A stretch of 64,000 nucleotides of DNA from Methanoculleus marisnigri JR1 (lineage in GTDB: Archaea; Halobacteriota; Methanomicrobia; Methanomicrobiales; Methanoculleaceae). This document shows positions 1 through 8,198 of the stretch, piece by piece; position 1 is the first letter of the stretch; every line of letters starts with the position of its first letter. The translations under genes and the position numbers were made by a program. The stretch lies in the NCBI RefSeq assembly GCF_000015825.1, contig NC_009051.1, positions 1,730,695-1,794,694 of the forward strand, written 5' to 3'. The notes under the pieces were generated by a model. That model was not told the origin of the DNA and searched no databases. It saw only the letters and a program-made list of their open reading frames with translations.

Positions 1-549
1 CCCCGCCTTCCAGACGGTGCGGGCGAGAACTGCGTCGTCGGCAGCGACACCGGCACGGATCTTCACCGAGACGGTCACGTCCTCGGCTTTCAAAGCCCGG
101 ATGATCTCGGCGAGTTTTGCCGGGTTTCGGAGGAGATGCTCGCCGCACCCGGCCTCGAGCATCGCCGGCTGCCTGCAGTGGGCGTCGATCTCGTAGACCA
201 CGGCGTCCTCGAACGCCCGGGCGACCTCGGCGTAGGAGGCAGGGGTGCTCCCGCGAAGGTTGATGCCCATGACGACGTCACTCTCTTTCAGGGCGTCGAT
301 CTCGCGGCCCAGCGCTTCGAGCGGGTCGTCGTACAAAAACTCTTTGCGACCCTCCTCTGCCATCCGCCGGCTTGCCTCGATGGTGGGGGCGTCGATCGAG
401 TAGCCCCCGATGAAAGCCGCCCCGACATGGTCGGCCCGCTCGAGAACGTATGCCGCATCCACGATCCCGGCCATGGATGCTATTGCCACCGGTGTTTTCA
501 CGATCCGATCGTTTATGAGGAGTTCAAAACGATCATATGCTTCCATCAT
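1..549 (-). CDS. TIM-barrel FMN enzyme, dihydrouridine-synthase-like (3' end outside window)
   Basis: Read on the minus strand, an open frame starts with two consecutive ATG codons and runs off the left edge after about 182 codons. The N-terminus reads as the first strands of a TIM barrel. It carries 'VAIASMAGI', 'GAAFIGGYSID', 'VVMGINLRG', 'YEIDAHCRQPAM' and 'VSVKIRAG', which resemble the flavin-binding barrel of dihydrouridine synthases and the methanogen MJ0144-type relatives. The start overlaps the stop of the upstream nuclease-like gene (TGATG), so the two are probably co-transcribed. The exact substrate cannot be told from this fragment, and a dihydroorotate-dehydrogenase-like role is possible. 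Confidence 0.7.
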   Translation of the reverse strand, partial: MMEAYDRFELLINDRIVKTPVAIASMAGIVDAAYVLERADHVGAAFIGGYSIDAPTIEASRRMAEEGRKEFLYDDPLEALGREIDALKESDVVMGINLRGSTPASYAEVARAFEDAVVYEIDAHCRQPAMLEAGCGEHLLRNPAKLAEIIRALKAEDVTVSVKIRAGVAADDAVLARTVWKAG

Positions 550-1043
550 ACTTCTCCATCAGTTGGCGGTGAGAGAGGATATTGATTTGTGTCGAGTCCC
601 GGCAGGTCGTACTCCTCACCGGAGCGGTCGAGCGCGCAGCAGAGCCGGAAATCGTCTATCGAGATGCCGGGGACGTTGCCGTAATACCGGAGCACCACGT
701 CCCAGGGCATGAGGTATGCCTCCTTCGCCCTCCCCGCACCGAACCGGAACTCCACGGCAAGGAACCCCCGGCGACCGGTTTTTTTTATGAAGTCGCTGAT
801 CGCGTCGACCTGGTGGACGTTGTTTTTGTCGGAGTGGAAGTGCTGGGAGAAGTAGAGTTTCTTGCCCGATATCGACTTGCACTCGATGGCCAGGTAGTAG
901 CGGGGGTCGAGGGAGTCCACGAGGACATCGACGTACTGGGTATTGAATTTGCTCTGCTTGAGCCGGTAGGCGAACCCGTGAATCTGCCGGTGAGTGAAGA
1001 ATCGGTTGATGCAATAGGTGATCTCCCGTTCGAAGTTTGCCAT
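546..1043 (-). CDS. PD-(D/E)XK nuclease-like protein, similar to archaeal Holliday junction resolvases
   Basis: The 165-residue protein has an N-terminal 'NFERE' glutamate. It is followed by 'VDVLV' with an acidic residue and 'AIECKS', the E-x-K catalytic pattern of PD-(D/E)XK nucleases, and then a hydrophobic strand 'GFLAVEF'. This order resembles archaeal Hjc. However, the loop after the first glutamate differs from classical Hjc, so the assignment is to the fold rather than firmly to Hjc. I chose the ATG giving MANFERE; an upstream in-frame ATG adds 11 poorly supported residues inside the promoter region. The gene is divergent from cfbA across about 75 bp and overlaps the TIM-barrel gene downstream. 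Confidence 0.6.
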   Translation of the reverse strand: MANFEREITYCINRFFTHRQIHGFAYRLKQSKFNTQYVDVLVDSLDPRYYLAIECKSISGKKLYFSQHFHSDKNNVHQVDAISDFIKKTGRRGFLAVEFRFGAGRAKEAYLMPWDVVLRYYGNVPGISIDDFRLCCALDRSGEEYDLPGLDTNQYPLSPPTDGEV

Positions 1044-1118
1044 CAGATAAGTTTTGGATCGGGGCCTTAAAAACAATCGGTAATTATTTTAATATAGCAT
1101 CGTAGTACCTTGTAATAT

Positions 1119-1526
1119 ATGGCACTTAAAGGCATGTTACTGGTCGGACACGGGAGCAAGCTCCCCTACAATAAGGAACTTATCGAGACCACCGCCAGGC
1201 TCATCGCCGAAAAGACGGGCGATTACATCATAAAACCCGGATTCATGAGCCTCAACACCCCTACGGTGGAGGAGCAGCTCGAAGCGTTCCGGCGTGAGGA
1301 TATCGAGATGCTGGTTGTCGTCCCGCTCTTCCTCGCAAAAGGCGTCCACATCAACCAGGACATTCCCGAACTCCTCGGCCTCCCGAAAGGAGAGCGGTGC
1401 GGAACGTTCCAGCTGAACGGAAAGGCGGTGCCGCTCGTCTACGCGAACCCCATCGGCAGCGACCCGCTCCTTGCCGAACTGATGCTGAAGAACGCGTCCG
1501 ACGCGATCGCCGAACTGAAACCCTGA
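1119..1526 (+). CDS. cfbA: sirohydrochlorin nickelochelatase
   Basis: This is a 135-residue single-domain class II chelatase of the CbiX-short type. It inserts Ni2+ into sirohydrochlorin, the first committed step of coenzyme F430 synthesis. The sequence shows 'GHGSK' with His11 and 'GVHINQDIP' with His77, the two metal-binding histidines of the small archaeal chelatases, which act as homodimers. The start lies after an AT-rich promoter region. It is followed after 5 bp by cfbE and then cfbD and cfbB in the same direction. That context selects nickel/F430 over the cobalt (B12) role this family can also play. Confidence 0.93.
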   Translation: MALKGMLLVGHGSKLPYNKELIETTARLIAEKTGDYIIKPGFMSLNTPTVEEQLEAFRREDIEMLVVVPLFLAKGVHINQDIPELLGLPKGERCGTFQLNGKAVPLVYANPIGSDPLLAELMLKNASDAIAELKP

Positions 1527-1531
1527 ACAAT

Positions 1532-2689
1532 ATGCGAATCCTGGTGCTGGATACCATCCACGGCGGGGCGGAGCTCGCCGGGGCACTCCGTGGTGCCGGC
1601 CACCAGGTGGACGAGGTGGACGTCTACCGGGGGCTGGCCGGCATCTCCATCGAGGAGGCGCTCGTCCGGACCTACGATCTCGTCACCGCACCGGTCCATC
1701 TCGATCCCGATCACCCTCTTCTCCGGCGGCACGGCCCCGCAGTCTCGCACCATGAGGCGGTGAAGAGGATTCTCGACGACGACCGGCTCCCACACCCCTT
1801 CATCGAGATCACCGGAGCGCGGGGGAAGACCACGACCGCCCACGCCCTCGCAATGCTGCTGCCGGGGCCCGGAATCCTGCACACCTCGACCGGAACCTAC
1901 CGCTACCCGGAGCGGGAACTGCTCTGGAAGAAGAGCATCACGCCTGCCTCCCTCATCCCGGCGGGGCGCGAGGCCGAACGGATCGGCGGCTGGCTGGTCG
2001 CCGAGGAGTCGCTCGGAGTCGCCGCCGCCGGGGACGTGGCGGTGCTGACCTCGCCGGACGACTATCCGGTCGCGGCGAGAAAGAAGCACGCGATCGCGGA
2101 GAAGTGCCGGCTGCTCTCCCGGGCGCGGACGGTCGTGCTCCCGCCGGGGATCGACCTCCCCGGAGCGGTCGCGGCCGACAGTATGGTATCCTTCGAGGGG
2201 CAGACCTGCCGCTACTCCGGGAACGGGATCGCCGGATCGTTTGAGAACCCGCTCTGCACCCTTCCGGGCTACCGGATGCCGCTCGCGCTCGCGACCGCGA
2301 CCGCATGCGTGCTCGGGGTCGACCCTTCCCCGCTCGGGGGGTTTGCCGCCCTGCCCGGCCGGATGGCGGCCCGGCGGGAGGGAGGTATCCTGATCGTCGA
2401 CAATGCAAACAGCGGGACGAACATGATGAACACCATTGAAGCCGCCCGCTACGCAAGGGAACTCTCCGGGAACGCACCCCTGACCATAGTCATCGGCGAG
2501 GAGGGCAGGGCGGTCTGCGAGGGGTTCTCCAGGAACGAGATCCTGCGGACGGTATCGACCGTCGCTCCTGCGGAGACGGTCTACGTCGGGGAAGGGCACC
2601 CAGCGGCGACGCTTGAGGAGGGGCTCGATGCCGCCAGAGAGATCACCCCGACGGGCGCGATCGTCCTCGCGGTAAAGACGTGGAGATAA
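1532..2689 (+). CDS. cfbE: coenzyme F430 synthetase (Mur-ligase-like)
   Basis: The 385-residue protein has a Mur-ligase-type ATP-binding loop 'TGARGKTT' (Lys99) and a downstream 'VDNANSG' segment typical of the ligase core. CfbE catalyses the last step of F430 synthesis, converting seco-F430 to F430 with ATP. I chose the ATG five bases after the cfbA stop. A longer in-frame reading exists inside cfbA, but those extra residues are arginine-rich and out of character. It sits between cfbA and cfbD in one transcription unit. Confidence 0.9.
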   Translation: MRILVLDTIHGGAELAGALRGAGHQVDEVDVYRGLAGISIEEALVRTYDLVTAPVHLDPDHPLLRRHGPAVSHHEAVKRILDDDRLPHPFIEITGARGKTTTAHALAMLLPGPGILHTSTGTYRYPERELLWKKSITPASLIPAGREAERIGGWLVAEESLGVAAAGDVAVLTSPDDYPVAARKKHAIAEKCRLLSRARTVVLPPGIDLPGAVAADSMVSFEGQTCRYSGNGIAGSFENPLCTLPGYRMPLALATATACVLGVDPSPLGGFAALPGRMAARREGGILIVDNANSGTNMMNTIEAARYARELSGNAPLTIVIGEEGRAVCEGFSRNEILRTVSTVAPAETVYVGEGHPAATLEEGLDAAREITPTGAIVLAVKTWR

Positions 2690-2691
2690 GT

Positions 2692-3756
2692 ATGGACTAC
2701 ATTCAACCAAGACCGAGTTCTATCGTCGCGGCGCTGTATACCGCCCGCGACCTGGGGGTGGACGTGGCGATCCTCCACGGCCCGTCGGGATGCTCGTTCA
2801 AGCACGCCCGTCTCCTCGAAGAGGACGGCATGCGGGTGCTGACGACGTCGCTTGCCGACAACGAGTTCATCTTCGGCGGGCACGATCCGCTGATGCGGGT
2901 GCTCCGCTACGCGGAGGAGATGTTCTCGCCCCGCCGGATGGCGGTCGTCGGGACGTGTGTCTCGATGATCATCGGCGAGGATCTCCAGTCGGCGATCCAC
3001 GACGCGGGGGTAGCGACCCCGGCGATCGCCGTCGACATCCATGCCGGGTTCCGGGAGAACATCGACGGGGTGCTTGCGACGCTCGAGCCCGCCGCTGCCG
3101 CAGGCTGGATCAGCGCCGACGAACTGGAACGCCAGCGATACCTTTTAGCGAAGGCAAACGAGGTGGAGCGGCTGCGGGGAGCGGCATCCCGGGCCTACAT
3201 CGAGCCGTCCCGCGGCGACCTCAAGCACGTCGCAGCAGAGCGGCTCGTCGAACTCGCCGACTCGGGTGCTACCGGGGTTGCGGTCATGAACGCGAAGAAA
3301 GAGACCGCCTACATGTTCGCCGACGAGCTCATCGCGCTCCATGACGCCTGCCCGGACACCGCGGTCACCTACGTCGCGAATCTCGAAGACCGCGGCCTCC
3401 CGAAGGTCAGGGAGGACGCCGGGCGGATCCTCGCCGGGATGCGGGAGCGCGGGGTCGATCCCGAACTCCTCGGGGCGCTCGACGAGTACGGGGCAAACGG
3501 CCCTGCGATCGGGGAGCGGCTCCGGGAGATTGCTCCGGACTTCGCCCTCATGGTCGGGGTTCCGCACGCCGTTCCGCCGGAGTACACGGAAGGCATCGAG
3601 GTCTTCTCGATCACGAACGGCCCCCGGCAGGTGGCGCCGCTCCGGGAGATGGGGCACCGGCACGTCATGGTCGAGATCGACCTGCACCCGAAGACCCTCG
3701 GCGTCCGGGATATCGTCGCAAGCGAGTTCGGGGAAGTCCTCCGGAGCATGCGATGA
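2692..3756 (+). CDS. cfbD: Ni-sirohydrochlorin a,c-diamide reductive cyclase, subunit CfbD
   Basis: The 354-residue protein is a nitrogenase/protochlorophyllide-reductase-like catalytic subunit (NifD fold). With the ATPase CfbC it reduces and cyclises the nickel tetrapyrrole to seco-F430. The N-terminus reads 'DYIQPRPSSIVAAL' and 'HGPSGCSFKH', with Cys34. A second candidate iron-sulfur ligand, Cys89, lies in 'VVGTCVSMIIGEDL'. I preferred the ATG after a GGAG ribosome-binding site over the ATG four codons upstream, which falls inside the end of cfbE. The stop overlaps the cfbB start (ATGA). The partner gene cfbC is not in this window. Confidence 0.92.
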   Translation: MDYIQPRPSSIVAALYTARDLGVDVAILHGPSGCSFKHARLLEEDGMRVLTTSLADNEFIFGGHDPLMRVLRYAEEMFSPRRMAVVGTCVSMIIGEDLQSAIHDAGVATPAIAVDIHAGFRENIDGVLATLEPAAAAGWISADELERQRYLLAKANEVERLRGAASRAYIEPSRGDLKHVAAERLVELADSGATGVAVMNAKKETAYMFADELIALHDACPDTAVTYVANLEDRGLPKVREDAGRILAGMRERGVDPELLGALDEYGANGPAIGERLREIAPDFALMVGVPHAVPPEYTEGIEVFSITNGPRQVAPLREMGHRHVMVEIDLHPKTLGVRDIVASEFGEVLRSMR

Positions 3757-5120
3757 AGTCCTTCCTCGTCGCCGGCGACCGTTCCGGGAGCGGGAAGACG
3801 AGCATCACGCTCGCGCTCTCGGCCCTCCTCTCGACCGACCGGGCCGTCCAGACCTTCAAGGTGGGGATGGACTACATCGACCCTTCCTACCTTGCCGGGG
3901 TGACCGGGCGGCCCTGCCGGAACCTGGACGGCTACGTGATGAGCCAAGAAGAGGTCCGGGCGGTCTTTGCGCACGGGTGCCGGGGAGCGGATGTCGCCGT
4001 CGTCGAGGGAGTGCGGGGGCTCTTCGAGGGCGCAGAAGCGCTCACCGACCTCGGGAGCACGGCCGCTATCGCGAAACAACTCGACCTGCCGGTCGTTTTA
4101 GTCGTCAACGCCCGGAGCATCACCCGGAGCGCGGCGGCGATCGTGAAGGGCTTTTTGGCCTTCGACCCGGACGTCGACATCCGGGGGGTCATCTTAAACA
4201 ACGTCACCGGAACCCGGCACCGGGAGAAGGCTGTCCGTGCGATCGAGCACTACTGCGGTATCCCCGTCGTCGGGGTCATCCCCCGCACGGAGGAGATGGA
4301 ACTTGCCATGCGCCACCTCGGCCTCGTCCCCTACCGCGAAGGGCAGGAGCACGGGGAGTTCCTCACCCGGATCGAGACGGTGAAGCGGATGATCGCCGAT
4401 CACGTCGATGCGGACGCCCTGCTCGCGCTCGCCCGGGAGGGCGAGCCGCCGGCGGTGGAAGGTTCCGTCTACGCGGCGGCCGACCCGGATGTCAGGATCG
4501 GCGTCGCGCTCGACGAAGCGTTCAACTTCTACTACGCCGATCTCTTCGATATCCTTGCGTCATGCGGGGCCGAAACGGTTCCGTTCTCCCCGATCCACGA
4601 TCCATTGCCGGAGGCCGACGGCTACGTCCTCGGCGGCGGCTACCCGGAACTCTTCGGCGCGGAACTCGAGGCGAACACCGCGATGCGGGAGGGGCTCAGG
4701 GAGGTCTCCCGGAACGGCACGCCGATCTACGCGGAGTGCGGGGGGCTGATCTACCTCACCGACCGGATGGTTCTTGCTCCCGGCTTCATGGACGCGGGCG
4801 AGGAGCGATCTTACGACCTCGCCGGAGTCTTTGCCGGCGAGACCCGGATGCCCGCACGCCGGATGCTCGGCTATGTCGTCGGGACGAGCGCGGCAGGGAG
4901 CCCGATGGGCGAGGCGGCGTTCCGCGGCCACGAATTCCACTACAGCAGCGTCGACCTCGCGCCGGAGACGCGGTTCGCCTACCGGCTGAGCCGGGGGAGC
5001 GGGATCCGGGGGGGGTTCGACGGTGCGGTCCGGGACCGGACGATCGGGAGTTACACGCACCTCCACCCGGTGGCGAGCAGGGGGATGCTCGCGCACTTCA
5101 CGGACTGCTGCCGGGGCTGA
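3753..5120 (+). CDS. cfbB: Ni-sirohydrochlorin a,c-diamide synthase
   Basis: The 455-residue, two-domain enzyme resembles cobyrinic acid a,c-diamide synthase (CbiA). The N-terminal ATP-binding domain carries the loop 'GDRSGSGKTS' (Lys15). The C-terminal glutamine amidotransferase domain carries the nucleophile Cys329 in 'YAECGGLIYL' and late histidines in 'GHEFHYS' and 'YTHLHP'. It amidates the a and c acetate side chains of Ni-sirohydrochlorin. Its start overlaps the cfbD stop by four bases. Position in the cfb cluster separates it from its B12-pathway homologue. Confidence 0.92.
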   Translation: MKSFLVAGDRSGSGKTSITLALSALLSTDRAVQTFKVGMDYIDPSYLAGVTGRPCRNLDGYVMSQEEVRAVFAHGCRGADVAVVEGVRGLFEGAEALTDLGSTAAIAKQLDLPVVLVVNARSITRSAAAIVKGFLAFDPDVDIRGVILNNVTGTRHREKAVRAIEHYCGIPVVGVIPRTEEMELAMRHLGLVPYREGQEHGEFLTRIETVKRMIADHVDADALLALAREGEPPAVEGSVYAAADPDVRIGVALDEAFNFYYADLFDILASCGAETVPFSPIHDPLPEADGYVLGGGYPELFGAELEANTAMREGLREVSRNGTPIYAECGGLIYLTDRMVLAPGFMDAGEERSYDLAGVFAGETRMPARRMLGYVVGTSAAGSPMGEAAFRGHEFHYSSVDLAPETRFAYRLSRGSGIRGGFDGAVRDRTIGSYTHLHPVASRGMLAHFTDCCRG

Positions 5121-5134
5121 CGGGCCGCAGGCGA

Positions 5135-5143
5135 TATTTTTTT
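5135..5143 (+). terminator. oligo-T terminator after cfbB
   Basis: A run of seven T residues lies about 17 bases after the cfbB stop, which fits archaeal T-tract termination. No strong hairpin immediately precedes it. Confidence 0.45.
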
Positions 5144-5156
5144 GAGACTTCGCATT

Positions 5157-5441
5157 CTTCGTGGCTCGCACCTTCGGTGCTCATGCTCGCTTCACTCGCA
5201 CACCGCGTGAGTTTTTCGGTACAGAGGGGCAGTACAACCTCACGCGAAGAGCGCGAAGCCGCGAAGTGCGACCTCCCCCGCGGGGAGGGAGCATGAGCAC
5301 CGTCAGGTGCGAAGTGCGAGTTTAGCGAGCATGAGAAGCCATCAGGCTTCGAAGGAGAGTTCCTCTCGGATAACCGATCTTCGCGTCCTTCGCGGCTCGC
5401 ACCTTCAGTGCTCAAGCTCGCTACGCTCGCACTTCGCGTGA
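5157..5441. repeat. palindromic intergenic repeat block with direct and inverted copies
   Basis: The spacer between cfbB and ilvE is filled by a repeat rather than a gene. A segment at 5157-5211 recurs at 5388-5441 with roughly 85% identity by eye; both contain 'CGCACCTTCGGTGCTC'-like sequence and end in a GCGTGA motif. An inverted relative lies between them near 5300-5340 ('GAGCACCGTCAGGTGCGA'). The core is a small palindrome GCACC-(2-4 nt)-GGTGC. The same core recurs near 33,940 and 60,300-60,910. Confidence 0.75.
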
Positions 5442-5598
5442 ACTAGCGGGTGCGGATAGCGATGCAGTAGTCGCACGCGAAATGCAACGTTCCATAGTAA
5501 CCGAGTTCAAGGGACATCACGCCTCCGGCCATCACGGTCGTCGCCGGACGGTGCACGAAACGCAAAACATACAAGCAAATCGATACTACACTACCCCC

Positions 5599-6468
5599 AT
5601 GATAATTTACCTTGACGGCAGATTCGTCCCGGAGGAGGAGGCGAAGGTTTCGGTCTTCGACCACGGGCTTCTCTACGGCGACGGCGTTTTCGAGGGGATA
5701 CGGGCCTACAACGGCAGGGTCTTCCGTCTCGACGAGCACATCGCACGGCTCTACGACTCGGCGAAGGCAATCGACCTTGCCGTCCCGATCACGAGGGAGG
5801 AGATGGCCGAGGCGATCAAGGAGACGCTCCGGAAGAACAACTTGAAGGACGCCTACATCCGCCCGATCGTGACGAGGGGCGTCGGCGACCTCGGTCTCGA
5901 CCCCCGGAAGTGCGAAAAGCCGACCGTCATCGTCATCGCCGTCACCTGGGGCGCGATGTACGGCGACCTCTACGAGAAGGGGCTCCGGGCGGTCTGCGTC
6001 TCGGTCCGCCGCACCCCGCCGGAGTCGATGCCGCCGAACGTCAAGAGCCTGAACTACTTAAACAACATCCTCGCGAAGATCGAGGCGAACTACCGCGGCG
6101 TCGACGAGGCGATCTTCTTCGACACCAAGGGCTACATCGCCGAGGGCTCGGGGGACAACATCTTCGTCGTCAAGGACGGCGCCATCGTCACCCCGCCGAC
6201 TTTAAACAACCTGCGCGGCATCACCCGGGCGGTCGTCCTCGAGATCGCGGAGTCGATGGGCATCACCCTCCTCGAGCGGAACCTCGGCTACTTCGACCTC
6301 TACACCGCCGACGAGGTCTTCGTCACCGGAACCGCGGCGGAAGTCGGCCCGATCCGCGAGATCGACGGCCGCGTCATCGGGAACGGCAAGCCCGGCCCCG
6401 TCACCCGGCAGCTGATGGCGGCCTTCAAGACCGTCACCCAGAAGGAAGGAAGCCCGATCGGCGAGTGA
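5599..6468 (+). CDS. ilvE: branched-chain amino acid aminotransferase
   Basis: The 289-residue protein is a fold-type IV PLP aminotransferase. It opens with '[18 protein letters not shown]' and '[12 protein letters not shown]', carries the PLP lysine in '[10 protein letters not shown]' (Lys149) and the phosphate-binding segment '[10 protein letters not shown]', and ends with '[12 protein letters not shown]'. It interconverts leucine, isoleucine and valine with their 2-oxo acids. The ATG follows the AT-rich stretch after the upstream repeat block; a longer in-frame extension lies in that non-coding spacer. It is a single gene followed by a hairpin terminator and tRNA-Glu. Confidence 0.93.
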   Translation: MIIYLDGRFVPEEEAKVSVFDHGLLYGDGVFEGIRAYNGRVFRLDEHIARLYDSAKAIDLAVPITREEMAEAIKETLRKNNLKDAYIRPIVTRGVGDLGLDPRKCEKPTVIVIAVTWGAMYGDLYEKGLRAVCVSVRRTPPESMPPNVKSLNYLNNILAKIEANYRGVDEAIFFDTKGYIAEGSGDNIFVVKDGAIVTPPTLNNLRGITRAVVLEIAESMGITLLERNLGYFDLYTADEVFVTGTAAEVGPIREIDGRVIGNGKPGPVTRQLMAAFKTVTQKEGSPIGE

Positions 6469-6522
6469 GGAGAACCGGCCCGCCGACCGGGCCGGCCGGG
6501 ATTCTCCAGACATAACTTTTTT
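6469..6522 (+). terminator. hairpin plus T-tract after ilvE
   Basis: Directly after the ilvE stop, GGAGAA pairs with TTCTCC at 6502-6507 around an inner GGCCCG/CGGGCC stem. Six T residues follow at about 6517-6522. Confidence 0.6.
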
Positions 6523-6566
6523 ATCCGCTCACGCCCAAGTTGTATAGCACTTCGGTGCATAGATTC

Positions 6567-6639
6567 GCTGCTATAGTGTAGGGGCCAATCATGTCGGCCT
6601 TTCACGCCGACGACAGGGGTTCGAATCCCCTTAGCAGCA
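6567..6639 (+). tRNA. tRNA-Glu (anticodon TTC)
   Basis: The acceptor stem GCTGCTA (6567-6573) pairs with TAGCAGC (6632-6638), followed by discriminator A. The anticodon loop CTTTCAC places TTC at 6601-6603. The T arm reads GGGGTTCGAATCCCC. No CCA is encoded, as expected in archaea. It marks the left edge of the AT-rich island, although I found no duplicated tRNA 3' end further right. Confidence 0.95.
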
Positions 6640-6715
6640 TACTGTTCTGACGAGAGAGCGATAAACTTAAAATAATTTCTATTTGGTGGATTGACAGAAA
6701 TATTGCTCAAGCGCA
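6640..6715. other. start of AT-rich island, no gene seen
   Basis: Base composition drops sharply in GC just after tRNA-Glu. No open frame or structured RNA is evident in this short stretch. A similar empty AT-rich gap lies at 7148-7338, where 'TATATACTC' near 7287 could serve as a TATA box for the next gene. Confidence 0.5.
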
Positions 6716-7147
6716 TTAAGGAATGACATGAACGATTTGCTTACCTTTTAAGAATTCTTTGAGCGCATTAATCGACAGACAGTCACAGCGGTCACATCCT
6801 GTAGTGGATCTTTGAACAGTACAGTAGGAGTTGTTTACATTGTATGTATTGTAGTTACTAACCACAGTAATATTTGAAGGATCCTGGCTGTTCTCTTTAG
6901 AATCCTGAACATAGATGAAAGCAATACTCATAAAAATGATGTAAATTGCCAAAATGAATAGCGTGATTTTTTGAGGAGTGCGATAATTTTCCCCTGAGAA
7001 TAGATTGCTTGTACTTGCAGACGTGCCATTGTTTTGCGAAAGATTATGGTAGTATGCACTAATCCATCAATTTCCAAGTAGCGACGTGATTATTGCGACG
7101 ACAACAGCGGCAAAAAAAAGGAATGCTCCTTCTGGTGAAAAGGTCAT
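6716..7147 (-). pseudogene. small two-helix membrane protein gene interrupted by an in-frame TGA
   Basis: From an ATG at 7147 the frame encodes a hydrophobic N-terminus ('FLFFAAVVVAIITSLLGN'). It meets TGA at 7069-7067 and continues in exactly the same frame through 'WISAYYHNLSQNN', a second membrane helix ('TLFILAIYIIFMSIAFIYV') and a Cys-containing tail to a stop at 6716. The unbroken reading would be 143 codons. The codon after the TGA is TGG, so a single TGG-to-TGA change is the simplest explanation. Coding character on both sides argues for one gene. It resembles no family I know. It could instead be expressed from a downstream TTG near 6952 as a 78-residue protein. Confidence 0.55.
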
Positions 7148-7338
7148 AATAATTTATGGCATCAACCCCATGTAAATTCTTTCTCATCTTCATGAAACCG
7201 TTTTTAGTCTAGAAAGGGAATACAATAGTTTAGATTGTAGATTTAGTCCTTTTGGATATATTATTTTCACAACGCGCGGATCCAGCATATATACTCGGCC
7301 GAATTAAATAGAGATTATTTCAGTAATAAGAGGCAAAA

Positions 7339-7599
7339 ATGAAATTCCAAGGATCCATAATCAAAGAGCAAGGGGTGACCTTTGCTATCGTTATTGTAAA
7401 GAGACACATTGTTGATAACAGACACGAAGCCGAAAAAGTTATTGCGAGTTTTCAGCCCATCTTTCCAGGAATGCCCATTATACTCATGGCACAAGATTCA
7501 AGAGGAAGGCCCACGTATTTCGGGAGACACGACATTGCAAAATTCATGTCGAAAGTCCCTCTTCACGCAGTGCCGTGGAAGGAATATACACTCCATTAA
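7339..7599 (+). CDS. hypothetical 86-residue protein
   Basis: The frame starts with ATG after a purine-rich 'AAGAGGCAAAA' stretch and encodes a small basic protein. Its beta/alpha-like pattern includes 'GVTFAIVIVKRHIVDN', 'FPGMPIILMAQD' and 'RPTYFGRHDIAKFM'. Amino-acid composition and the TATA-like sequence upstream make it credible as a gene. I do not recognise the family. It lies alone in the AT-rich island between two damaged membrane-protein genes. Confidence 0.6.
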   Translation: MKFQGSIIKEQGVTFAIVIVKRHIVDNRHEAEKVIASFQPIFPGMPIILMAQDSRGRPTYFGRHDIAKFMSKVPLHAVPWKEYTLH

Positions 7600-7907
7600 C
7601 CCCATTTTGTGAGAGTATTCATATACGCCATAAAAATATTCAAATGCGAGCACAGGGACCGCAGGAACCACGCCCCCGCTAACGTCTCAGGGTTCAAAGC
7701 AATTCCATATCTTTAGCTCTCCCTCTCGTTTGCAAGCAGATAAAACGCCTCAGAATAAACTCGTCCCTGCACCAGCCTCAGACAGTCTGGTGGTAACGTT
7801 CAACATAAAAGGCGTTCTTATACTTGGGAAGCGCTCCAAAGTGGGGTTCACCTTAAAGATTATTAAAAGAGTATATTAAATGCTGTTAGGACGGCCAAGT
7901 AAGATGA
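7600..7907. other. intergenic, no convincing gene
   Basis: No ribosome-binding site with a sustained frame is visible. The minus strand contains a short coding-like tail ('HFGALPKYKNAFYVERYHQTV' ending at about 7790, here only an observation) bounded by a nearby upstream stop. It may be a fragment of a lost gene. Confidence 0.4.
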
Positions 7908-8198
7908 TCACTTTGATAGAATTGCCCTTTCCTTAAACCCAGTCCACAAGTATACTTTTTTCCGGAGAGTCACCATGAGACAGAATAGAGCGATCACTAG
8001 CAGGATAACAGTCCACAATAATCCGCTTAAAGCGACATCTTCAGCGTTAAAAGTCAGAATATCTAGGGGTTTAACGTAGGTCAAACCAGAAGCCACGAGT
8101 GTTGTGACAACGGAGAGTGCAACAAACCCGAAGCCAAGGACGACGCTAACATCTGTTAAAAGAGTTGTATATAAATTAATTCTATTATCACATATCTC

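Noticed and set aside
3341-5296. Long second plus-strand frame over cfbD/cfbB
   Set aside because: It is arginine-rich and out of frame with the two enzymes, whose motifs are complete. It is a shadow frame.
7067-7069. TGA as a selenocysteine codon
   Set aside because: Selenoproteins are known in Methanococcales and Methanopyrus, not Methanomicrobiales. The next codon is TGG, no selenoprotein family matches, and a nonsense mutation is simpler.
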